Below, in pieces: positions 8,221-14,761 of a stretch of 16,122 nt of DNA (position 1 is its first letter; each line of letters opens with the position of its first letter). This DNA comes from Armatimonadota bacterium. Its GTDB lineage: Bacteria; Vulcanimicrobiota; JACPDS01. The stretch is from NCBI GenBank assembly GCA_016183885.1, contig JACPDS010000085.1, positions 1 to 16,122 of the forward strand. The letters run 5' to 3'. The notes below the pieces were generated by a model. That model did no database searches and was not told where the DNA came from. It worked only from the letters and a program-made list of their open reading frames with translations. Both the position numbers and the translations under genes were made by a program.

Positions 8221-8228
8221 AAATACCC

Positions 8229-9473
8229 TTAATTAAATCTAGGCAGATATTTTTTATGAGCTTTAATAATTTTTTTTAAAATTTTTGACGCTTTTTGGAA
8301 ATCTCCTACTAAAGGATGAATGGTTAAAGCCATAAGGGCTTTAGAATAAGACCCTTCCAGCGCGGCTTGTACGGCAAGTTCTTCATAAGACTTGATTAAC
8401 TGAATTAAGCCTTTTATTTTTAAAGGGAGTAAAATTTTTTCAGCCGGAATAATTTTATTTTTATTGATGAGAAAAGGCAATTCCATCACAGAATTATAAG
8501 GTAAATCGGCGCAGGCTTCCTGTTGCGAATAATTTGCAATTACTTCTTTTGCATTGGAAGATAAAAGCGCTTCTATAATTTCAAGACAAGCTTTAGAATA
8601 TAAAGCTCCGCCTCTTTTAGAAAGTATAGCCGGTTTTTTATATAATTTAGGATCTTTATAAATTTTAAGCAGTTCTTCCTCAATTTTCATGACTTGCGGC
8701 GCGCGAAATTTACCCTTTTTTTGTTCTTTTAAAATTTGCTCCGGATAAAAATAATAGCGCAGGTATGGAGAAGGAATTAACTTTAAGTTTTTAATTAAAT
8801 CGAGGCTAAAAAATTTATCTTTAACTTTTAAATAAGCCTCTTCAAAAACATTTTTATTTTTATAAAATATATCTTGAATAAAAGAAAGATGGTTTAATCC
8901 AAAATAGTTTAATTTAATTTCCTCCGAAAGAACTTTTAAAGTTTTAGCGATTCTATCTTTTAAAATAATCGGCACATTGCAAAGACCGATTACTTTTATC
9001 TTAGAATGTTTCTTTAAAGCTTCGGTAATTATTCCCGAAGGATTGGTAAAATTAATTAACCAGGCTTGGGGGGCAAGACTTTGAATTTTTCGAGCAATTT
9101 CCAACATTACCGGAATAGTGCGCAAAGCCTTAGAAAATCCGCCTGCTCCGGTAGTTTCCTGTCCGATAGATCCATATTTTATTGGAATAGTCTCATCAAT
9201 CAATCTTCCCTTTAATCCCCCTACTCTAATTTGAGAAATAACGAAATCCGCTCCCATTAAGGTTTCTTTTAAATTTAAAGTGGAAGTTAAGACGATCGGC
9301 AGTTTAAAATGCTCTACCATGCGCTTGGCTAAAGCTTCTAAAATTTGCAAACGCGCTTCATCAACATCCATTAAAGAAATTTCTTTAAAATAAAATTTAG
9401 AATAATTTTCTATGATGCCGGATATAAGTTCCGGCGTATAAGTGCTTCCCGCTCCAATTATGCTTAATTTCAT
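8229..9473 (-). CDS. Glycoside hydrolase family 4, probable 6-phospho-beta-glucosidase
   Basis: NAD+- and divalent-metal-dependent glycosidase that cleaves phosphorylated disaccharides delivered by a PTS, by an oxidation-elimination mechanism. The N-terminal Rossmann motif is IIGAGSTYTPEL (5-16). Further family marks are QIRVGG (81-86), GQETTGAGG (104-112), NFTNPSG (141-147), the metal-ligand cysteine in CNVP (C165) and the histidine of GLNHL (H195). The 414 residues are slightly short for the family (about 420-450) but complete. The family also includes 6-phospho-alpha-glucosidases and alpha-galactosidases. The CNVP motif and the cellobiose-type PTS next door favour a 6-phospho-beta-glucoside substrate. 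Its ATG abuts the IIA stop (TAAATG), so translation is coupled. Confidence 0.92.
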   Translation of the reverse strand: MKLSIIGAGSTYTPELISGIIENYSKFYFKEISLMDVDEARLQILEALAKRMVEHFKLPIVLTSTLNLKETLMGADFVISQIRVGGLKGRLIDETIPIKYGSIGQETTGAGGFSKALRTIPVMLEIARKIQSLAPQAWLINFTNPSGIITEALKKHSKIKVIGLCNVPIILKDRIAKTLKVLSEEIKLNYFGLNHLSFIQDIFYKNKNVFEEAYLKVKDKFFSLDLIKNLKLIPSPYLRYYFYPEQILKEQKKGKFRAPQVMKIEEELLKIYKDPKLYKKPAILSKRGGALYSKACLEIIEALLSSNAKEVIANYSQQEACADLPYNSVMELPFLINKNKIIPAEKILLPLKIKGLIQLIKSYEELAVQAALEGSYSKALMALTIHPLVGDFQKASKILKKIIKAHKKYLPRFN

Positions 9474-9803
9474 TTACTGCCCCTCATTATGATTAAGCCG
9501 TTTATAAAGTTCAATCATTTCTTCAATTAAACTTTTTTCGCTCATGGCAGTCATTAAATGTCCATGAGCGTGCACCATTAATAAATTGGGAAGAGATTTA
9601 ATCCCTTGAGCTTCTTCTTGAAGCGCTTTAGTTTGAGCTTCATGAGCGATTTTTAATTCTTCATTAGCGTTTTTTAAATGAATTAAGGCTTTTTCATAAT
9701 CTTTATTTTTAGCGGCTTCCAGCGCTAAAAAAGCTTCCGAACGGGCGTTTCCTCCATGAAGGATTAGTTTTAAAGCTGTATCTTCCCAATTAATTTCATT
9801 CAT
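9474..9803 (-). CDS. PTS lactose/cellobiose-family EIIA
   Basis: Phosphocarrier that passes phosphate from HPr to EIIB of a lactose/N,N'-diacetylchitobiose-type PTS. The 109 residues form the usual three-helix subunit. The phosphorylation site is H78 in LLMVHAHGHLMTA. In well-known members the motif is H-x-Q-D-H, where the Asp binds the metal at the trimer centre. Here it reads H78-A-H80-G81-H82, so both the Gln and the metal-ligand Asp are replaced. The rest is ordinary, including LILHGGNARSEAFLALEAA (12-30). A good Shine-Dalgarno sequence (AAAGGAG) lies inside the end of the IIC gene, seven bases before the ATG. No EIIB gene lies in this run. Confidence 0.9.
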   Translation of the reverse strand: MNEINWEDTALKLILHGGNARSEAFLALEAAKNKDYEKALIHLKNANEELKIAHEAQTKALQEEAQGIKSLPNLLMVHAHGHLMTAMSEKSLIEEMIELYKRLNHNEGQ

Positions 9804-9807
9804 TTTA

Positions 9808-11079
9808 TTACTCCTTTAAACTTTTTTCATATTCTTTAAAAAATGGGAAATAAATAAACAAAGAAATAATAAAATTTATTAAAACTAAAATTATTGCTCG
9901 ATAATCAAATCCGCTGGCTAAAAAAGCTCCAATTGGAGCCGGCAGTGTCCAGGGAACAATCATTGTAAAACGATTAACTAAATTATAAGTTAAGGCTAAA
10001 TAAGAAATTATCCCGCAAACAATTGGAGTCAAGATAAAAGGAATCGCCATAATAGGATTCATTACTAAAGGCAGTCCAAAAATAATTGGTTCATTAATAT
10101 TGCAGATTCCGGGGATAATAGAAACTTTAGCAATTTGTTTAATATAGCTGGAACGGGAAAAAAGCATTAAAACTGCCAGGCTTAAAGTGGCTCCGCTTCC
10201 TCCAATCCAGACAAACCATTGATAAAACGGTAAAGTAGTTACATAAGGCAGGCTTTGATGAGCCGATAAAGCATTGGCGTTTTGTTCTAAATATCCCATC
10301 CAAATAGTTAAAAATACGGCATTTACTACTGAAGCCCCATGAATTCCCCCTAACCAGATAAGCTGCATAATTAAATTAATTAAGATTACCGCCCATAAAG
10401 TGTCTCCTAAATAAATTAAAGGATAAAATGCTTTTAAAATTATTTCTACTAAATTTAAATGTAAAATATCCGTTAATAACCATATTATACTGAAAACAAT
10501 ACTTGCTGGAACCAAAGCCGCAAAAGCTGAGATTACAGAAGGCGGAACTCCTTCAGGCATTTTAAAACTCATCTGGCGCAAGTGGCAGAAGCGCATTACC
10601 TCTACTGTAAAAAATGCGCCTATTATAGAAGCAAACAATCCTTGTCCTCCTAAATTTTGTAAAGGCAGAAACCAGCTTTTTTCTATATTTTGAGGAATCT
10701 GGGTAAGCAGAAAAGCCGCCATAGATAAAACTCCGGCAGAGATTCCGTCTAACTTATAATTTTTTGCTAAATTATAAGCAATCGTAAAAGAAGCAAATAA
10801 AGCCATTAATTTCATAGTTAGACGATAAGGCATTAAAATATGGCTTAAATTATTTTTATACCAATTAATGATTTTTAAAAAATTTTGATGTTTTTCTAAA
10901 AAACCGGAAGAAAAAATTTCTACCGGCAAACTTCCTAAAAGCAAAAAAAAACTTCCTACAATAATTAATGGTAAAATTGCCACAATTCCATCTCGAATAG
11001 CCCGCAGATGTTTTAATTCGGCTAACTTAGAAATGGGAGGAAGAATTACTTTTTCTATAAAGTTTAAAATCTTTTCCAT
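9808..11079 (-). CDS. PTS cellobiose/chitobiose-family permease EIIC
   Basis: Membrane channel that imports a disaccharide while EIIB phosphorylates it. At 423 residues with about ten hydrophobic segments it matches the CelB/ChbC family. The substrate-binding histidine lies in GGIHGASVVNA (H247) and the essential glutamate in NINEPIIFGLPLVMNP (E330), close to H250 and E334 of the characterised ChbC. The protein is IIC only: after the last membrane segment it ends at KEYEKSLKE with no fused IIB. It is the first gene of the minus-strand run, preceded by a 253-bp divergent intergenic region, and is followed 4 bp later by EIIA. Sugar specificity cannot be read from sequence; cellobiose or another beta-diglucoside is likely given the family 4 hydrolase downstream. 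Confidence 0.93.
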   Translation of the reverse strand: MEKILNFIEKVILPPISKLAELKHLRAIRDGIVAILPLIIVGSFFLLLGSLPVEIFSSGFLEKHQNFLKIINWYKNNLSHILMPYRLTMKLMALFASFTIAYNLAKNYKLDGISAGVLSMAAFLLTQIPQNIEKSWFLPLQNLGGQGLFASIIGAFFTVEVMRFCHLRQMSFKMPEGVPPSVISAFAALVPASIVFSIIWLLTDILHLNLVEIILKAFYPLIYLGDTLWAVILINLIMQLIWLGGIHGASVVNAVFLTIWMGYLEQNANALSAHQSLPYVTTLPFYQWFVWIGGSGATLSLAVLMLFSRSSYIKQIAKVSIIPGICNINEPIIFGLPLVMNPIMAIPFILTPIVCGIISYLALTYNLVNRFTMIVPWTLPAPIGAFLASGFDYRAIILVLINFIISLFIYFPFFKEYEKSLKE

Positions 11080-11134
11080 TTTTTTTATTTTTCGCTCTTT
11101 GACTAATTTAATCCTTTGCTAAATAAAAAAGGGG

Positions 11135-11162
11135 AAAATAAATTTAAGATGAATAATGGCAA
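11135..11162 (-). promoter_or_regulatory. Candidate promoter of the PTS-tetrapyrrole operon
   Basis: On the minus strand TTGCCA (11157-11162) and TATTTT (11135-11140) are separated by 16 bp, with the EIIC start 56 bp further on. The -35 is a fair match to sigma-70 and the -10 is poor. It is the best candidate I can find upstream of the seven-gene run. No catabolite-control or antiterminator site was recognised. Confidence 0.3.
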
Positions 11163-11164
11163 GA

Positions 11165-11312
11165 GCCGCATAATATAGCTAAGATTTGATAGCTTACAGT
11201 TAAAATATTGATGCGCGGCATTTGGACTGGCTCAATTTATTGCGCCCGCGCGGAGCTATCATCAAGGTTGATGATTCGGGTTTAATGAATCAAACCCCTA
11301 CAAGAGCGCAAT
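11165..11312 (+). ncRNA. Candidate structured RNA (GC-rich patch with nested inverted repeats)
   Basis: In the 253-bp gap between the PTS operon and dprA, G+C rises well above the surroundings and complementary segments nest. GCCGC (11165-11169) pairs with GCGGC (11215-11219) around an inner AGCTA/TAGCT hairpin (11177-11181, 11190-11194). ATTGCGC (11239-11245) pairs with GCGCAAT (11306-11312). It encloses ATCATCAA-GG-TTGATGAT (11258-11275) and GGGTTT/AAACCC (11278-11283, 11292-11297). GATTC/GAATC (11273-11277, 11287-11291) interlocks with the last pair as a possible pseudoknot. GCGCGG (11213-11218) can instead pair with CCGCGC (11246-11251), giving an alternative fold. It matches no RNA family I know (not SRP RNA, tmRNA, RNase P RNA or a common riboswitch). 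Strand is uncertain. It could also be a decayed coding fragment. Confidence 0.35.
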
Positions 11313-11332
11313 CCTATAATTAAATAAAAATT

Positions 11333-12403
11333 ATGCAAAATAACGAGCGGAAAAAAATTTTTTATTTAACTTTGCATTTAGAAGGAGTTAATTTTAAGCA
11401 TTTTAGAAAATTGCTGGATTATTTTAATCTAAAAGAAATTGATAATTTCCCTTTTATAGATTATAAAGAAAAAATAAAAAGAATTCTTAATCTTTCTTTA
11501 GATGAAGATAAAGCTAAATTTGAAATAGAAAAAGCCTGCAAATTAGGGGTAACTATTCTTACTTTAGAGGATTTAGATTATCCGTCTTTATTAAAAAAAA
11601 TTTGTCAACCCCCACTTGTATTATATATTAAAGGAGAGATTCCTCAAGGTGAAAAAAATATATCTATTGTAGGAGCAAGGAAAGCCACTAATTATGGATT
11701 AATGACTGCCGAGTGGCTGGGCGAAAAACTCGCTGAAATTGGAATTACTATTATAAGCGGAATGGCTAGAGGAATAGATTCCTCGGCGCATATCGGAGCC
11801 TTAAAAGTTAAAGGAAAAACTTTAGCGGTATTAGGCTGCGGAATTGATATTATTTATCCTCCGGAAAATAAAAAACTTAAGCGGGAAATTGAAGAAAATG
11901 GAGCGGTAATTTCCGAGTTTCCTTTAAAAACGCCTCCGCATGCTTATAATTTTCCTTTAAGAAATCGGATTATCAGCGGTATGAGCTGGGGAACAATTGT
12001 GGTGGAAGCCGGAGAACATAGCGGATCGTTAATTACCGCTAATTCTGCTTTGGAAGAAGGAAGAGAAGTTTTTGCCGTTCCGGGAAACATAAAAAACTCT
12101 CAGAGCAAAGGGACGCACAAATTAATTAAAGAAGGCGCAAAATTAATTGAGAATATTGAAGATATTTTGGAAGAACTTCCTTTCAAAATAAATAAACCCG
12201 AAGAGAAAAAGGAGAAAATCATAGATCTATCTAAAGAAAAAAAACTTCTTTATGAATTAATTGATTATGAAGGTAAAAACTCTGAAGAACTAATTTTATC
12301 AAGCAATTTATCTTCGCAAACAGTTTTAAGCAGTTTATTATTATTAGAAACCAAAGGCTTAATTAAACGTCAAGCAGGAAATTTTTATTTGCGTATTAAT
12401 TAA
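11333..12403 (+). CDS. dprA: DNA-processing protein DprA
   Basis: DprA binds incoming single-stranded DNA and loads RecA during natural transformation; in non-competent bacteria its role is less clear. The Rossmann-like core is complete: YPSLLKKI (83-90), SIVGARKATNYG (111-122), SGMARGIDSSAHIGAL (142-157), AVLGCGIDIIYPPEN (165-179), FPLRNRIISGMS (207-218), VVEAGEHSGSLITA (223-236) and SKGTHKLIKEGAKL (258-271). An N-terminal helical extension (about 1-75) and a C-terminal winged-helix domain (about 290-356) give a normal 356 residues. topA starts 43 bp downstream, the common dprA-topA pairing. TATAAT occurs at 11315-11320, only 13 bp before the ATG, with no matching -35. No strong Shine-Dalgarno sequence is seen. 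Confidence 0.96.
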   Translation: MQNNERKKIFYLTLHLEGVNFKHFRKLLDYFNLKEIDNFPFIDYKEKIKRILNLSLDEDKAKFEIEKACKLGVTILTLEDLDYPSLLKKICQPPLVLYIKGEIPQGEKNISIVGARKATNYGLMTAEWLGEKLAEIGITIISGMARGIDSSAHIGALKVKGKTLAVLGCGIDIIYPPENKKLKREIEENGAVISEFPLKTPPHAYNFPLRNRIISGMSWGTIVVEAGEHSGSLITANSALEEGREVFAVPGNIKNSQSKGTHKLIKEGAKLIENIEDILEELPFKINKPEEKKEKIIDLSKEKKLLYELIDYEGKNSEELILSSNLSSQTVLSSLLLLETKGLIKRQAGNFYLRIN

Positions 12404-12430
12404 TAAAATCGTATTTCTTATTTTTTTAAT

Positions 12431-12437
12431 GGAGAGG
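12431..12437 (+). promoter_or_regulatory. Shine-Dalgarno sequence deciding the topA start
   Basis: GGAGAGG lies nine bases before the topA ATG at 12447. Another ATG at 12440 is only two bases from it and opens a four-codon frame (MIYA) whose stop overlaps the topA start region. Spacing and the conserved N-terminus KGLIIVESPAKA favour 12447. Confidence 0.6.
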
Positions 12438-12446
12438 TAATGATTT

Positions 12447-14543
12447 ATGCATAAAGGATTAATTATTGTAGAATCGCCGGCTAAAGCCAGGACTATTCAA
12501 AAAATGGTAAAGGCTCAATATGAAGTAAAGGCTTCTATGGGGCATATCAGAGATTTGCCTAAAAGTAAATTAGGCGTAGATATTGAAAATAATTTTAGCC
12601 CCACTTATATTATTATAAGAGGAAAGGCTTCAATTATAAAAGATTTAAAGACCAGCGCTCAAAAGTATAAAGAAATACTGCTTGCTCCAGACCCGGATCG
12701 CGAAGGCGAAGCGATTGCCTGGCATTTAGCTTATATTTTAGGCGATAAAAAAATTTCTCGGATTGAACTGCATGAAATTACTCCCCAAGCCTTAAAACAA
12801 GCCCTCTTGAATCCTCATGAAATTAATTTAGACCGCGTTTGGGCCCAACAAGCCCGAAGAATATTAGATCGTTTGGTAGGATATAAATTAAGCCCTTTAT
12901 TGTGGGAGAAAATTAGGCGCGGTTTAAGCGCCGGAAGAGTCCAATCCGTAGCGGTATATTTAATTTGTCAAAGAGAAAAAGAAATTCAAGCTTTTAAGCA
13001 GGAAGAATATTGGACTATTACCGCAAAGTTCGCCCCAAAAAATATAAACGCTCCTTTTCAAGCCGCATTAATTAAGAAAGAAGAAGAGAAAATTAAAATT
13101 AATAATCAAGAAGAAGCTGAGAAAATTACTCAAGAACTGGAAAATTTAGAATTTAAAATAAAAGAAATCAATTTAAAAGAGCAGAAAAATAATCCCCCTC
13201 CCCCTTTTATTACCAGCACTCTTCAGCAAGGAGCATCTTTAAAATTAGGCTTTAAAGTAGCTAAAACTATGGTTATCGCCCAACAGCTTTACGAAGGATT
13301 AGAAATCGGAGGAAAGGATAGTTTCGGGCTGATTACTTATATGAGAACCGATTCAATGCGCGTTTCTCAAGAAGCTAAAAATGAAGGCAGAAAGTATATT
13401 AAAGAAAAATTTGGAGAAAATTTTATCGGAGAGGATCGCAAATTTAAGGCTCGTCTCGGGGCGCAGGAAGCTCATGAAGCTATTCGTCCCACCCAAATTT
13501 ATTATACTCCGGGAGAGCTTAAAGAATATTTAAATAACGACCAGTACCGTCTATATAAATTGATTTGGGAAAGATTTATCGCTAGTTTGATGAGCCCGAG
13601 TATTTCAGAAATAAAAAATATCGATATTAAAGCCGGAAATTATCTTTTAAGGGCTCAAGGTTTAAAAGTGAAATTTCCCGGCTATACTATTTTGTATGAT
13701 AAAAATTCTGAAGAAAATAATAATCTTCCGGAAAATGTTTTTCCCGATTTAGAAGTTAATCAAATTTTAAAATTAATTTCTTTAGAACCTAAACAAAATT
13801 TTACTCAGCCCCCTCCGCGCTATACCGAAGCGTCATTAATTAAAGCTTTAGAAGAAAAGGGGATTGGGCGTCCCAGCACTTATGCTCCTACCGTAGGAAC
13901 AATTCAAAAAAGAGAATATGTAATTCTGGAAGATAAGCGTTTTCATCCTACTAAATTGGGATTTTTAGTTACCGAGATGTTAACCAAAAATTTTTCAGAA
14001 GTGATTAATATTGATTTTACCGCTTCTTTAGAAGAAAAATTAGATCAAATCGAAGAAGGAAAAATAAATTGGATAGAAGTCTTGCGGGAATTTTATCAAA
14101 CTTTTTCCGGAACATTGGAAAAAGCTAAAAATGAGATTGAAAAAATAAAATTAGAGCCTGAAGTATCATCTGAAAATTGTTCTCTTTGCGGAAAGCCTAT
14201 GTTGATTAAAAGAGGTAAATTTGGGAAATTTTTGGCTTGCTCAGGTTATCCGGAATGTAAAAATACCAAACCTTTTTATAAAGAAATTGGTTTAAATTGT
14301 CCTCAAAGCAATTGTCAGGGAAAAATTATTGAGCGTCAGGGCAAAAAAGGAAAATTTTACGGCTGTAGTCTTTATCCTCAATGTAATTTTATCAGCCGTT
14401 TCCGCCCGATTGATAAAAAATGTGAAAGTTGCGGTAAAATTATGGTATTAAGAATGAGTAAAAATAAAAATTTTTTTCCTCAATGTATTGACCAAAATTG
14501 CCCCAGCAGAATAAAAGATAAAAAAGAAGCCGCTAAATCGTAA
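12447..14543 (+). CDS. topA: DNA topoisomerase I (type IA)
   Basis: Relaxes negative supercoils by single-strand cleavage through a 5'-phosphotyrosine. The Toprim domain begins at LIIVESPAKARTI (5-17, E9) and holds the metal-binding D82, D84 and E86 of PDPDREGE. The catalytic tyrosine is Y298 in GLITYMRTDSMR, with R300 beside it. Other marks are RRGLSAGRVQSVAV (157-170), AHEAIRPT and the GRPSTYA motif. Three C-terminal zinc ribbons follow: C578, C581, C598, C604; C618, C623, C640, C646; and C659, C662, C680, C685. The length of 698 residues is normal. Its last nine codons and stop (14514-14543) are one copy of a 30-bp direct repeat whose other copy is at 16089-16118. The segment beyond looks foreign, so this end may be a junction that leaves the protein intact. 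Confidence 0.97.
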   Translation: MHKGLIIVESPAKARTIQKMVKAQYEVKASMGHIRDLPKSKLGVDIENNFSPTYIIIRGKASIIKDLKTSAQKYKEILLAPDPDREGEAIAWHLAYILGDKKISRIELHEITPQALKQALLNPHEINLDRVWAQQARRILDRLVGYKLSPLLWEKIRRGLSAGRVQSVAVYLICQREKEIQAFKQEEYWTITAKFAPKNINAPFQAALIKKEEEKIKINNQEEAEKITQELENLEFKIKEINLKEQKNNPPPPFITSTLQQGASLKLGFKVAKTMVIAQQLYEGLEIGGKDSFGLITYMRTDSMRVSQEAKNEGRKYIKEKFGENFIGEDRKFKARLGAQEAHEAIRPTQIYYTPGELKEYLNNDQYRLYKLIWERFIASLMSPSISEIKNIDIKAGNYLLRAQGLKVKFPGYTILYDKNSEENNNLPENVFPDLEVNQILKLISLEPKQNFTQPPPRYTEASLIKALEEKGIGRPSTYAPTVGTIQKREYVILEDKRFHPTKLGFLVTEMLTKNFSEVINIDFTASLEEKLDQIEEGKINWIEVLREFYQTFSGTLEKAKNEIEKIKLEPEVSSENCSLCGKPMLIKRGKFGKFLACSGYPECKNTKPFYKEIGLNCPQSNCQGKIIERQGKKGKFYGCSLYPQCNFISRFRPIDKKCESCGKIMVLRMSKNKNFFPQCIDQNCPSRIKDKKEAAKS
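14514..14543 (+). repeat. 30-bp direct repeat, copy 1 (topA 3' end)
   Basis: This is identical to 16089-16118 and covers exactly the last nine topA codons (KDKKEAAKS) plus TAA. Flanking bases differ on both sides (left A versus G, right G versus A), so the identity stops sharply. It is a candidate attachment site (attL-like) or an assembly overlap. Confidence 0.95.
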
Positions 14544-14544
14544 G

Positions 14545-14727
14545 TTCCAGCAATTTTTTCAGGCGGGCGACATTGGCATTGAGCAATTGGGTTCTTTCCG
14601 CATTTACCAATACTGCATAATATGCTTTTGTAACTGCAGAGACCGTTTCAATTTTCGTTCGCTGTGCAGCTTTTTGCGAAAGCTCTTTATACACGCACTT
14701 TGCCGACCAAAATATCCTCAGGCGGAA
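14545..14727 (-). pseudogene. Fragment of a TolC-family outer-membrane efflux protein
   Basis: The minus-strand frame is open for 61 codons with no start. It contains QKAAQRTKIETVSAVTKAYY, then AVLVNAERTQLL and NANVARLKKLLE. This is the pattern of the paired helices of TolC/OMF efflux channels (T/S-KAYY-x-VLV, then LL-x-x-N-x-x-RL-x-x-LL), most like Bacteroidota members as I remember them. A full gene encodes about 420-480 residues, so only a piece is present. It breaks at the topA repeat (14543/14544), where the frame would run into a stop on the repeat's reverse strand. The first 12 or so codons (up to 14692) do not look like TolC, so its upstream end is also rearranged. The fragment cannot encode a working channel. 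Confidence 0.6.
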
Positions 14728-14752
14728 TCAATTTTGCATTTGGTTTCTTGAT
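14687..14752 (-). other. Short open stretch, possible C-terminal tail of a lost gene
   Basis: In another minus-strand frame 21 codons read IKKPNAKLIPPEDILVGKVR and one more Val, then a stop. The composition is protein-like, but I cannot assign it. It lies between the end of fic and the TolC fragment and overlaps the non-TolC part of that frame, suggesting a junction between remnants. It may be chance. Confidence 0.2.
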
Positions 14753-14761
14753 TTAACATAA

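Noticed and set aside
11165..11312. tmRNA, SRP RNA, RNase P RNA or a tRNA in the intergenic patch
   Set aside because: None of the conserved core sequences of these RNAs (tRNA-like T-arm ends, GGTCAGG..GGAAGCAGC, GAGGAAAGTCC) is present on either strand.
11159..11320. Quasi direct repeat CAAGAGC-(C)GCA near 11160 and 11301 as attachment sites
   Set aside because: The match is about ten bases with gaps, and no element-like gene lies between the copies.
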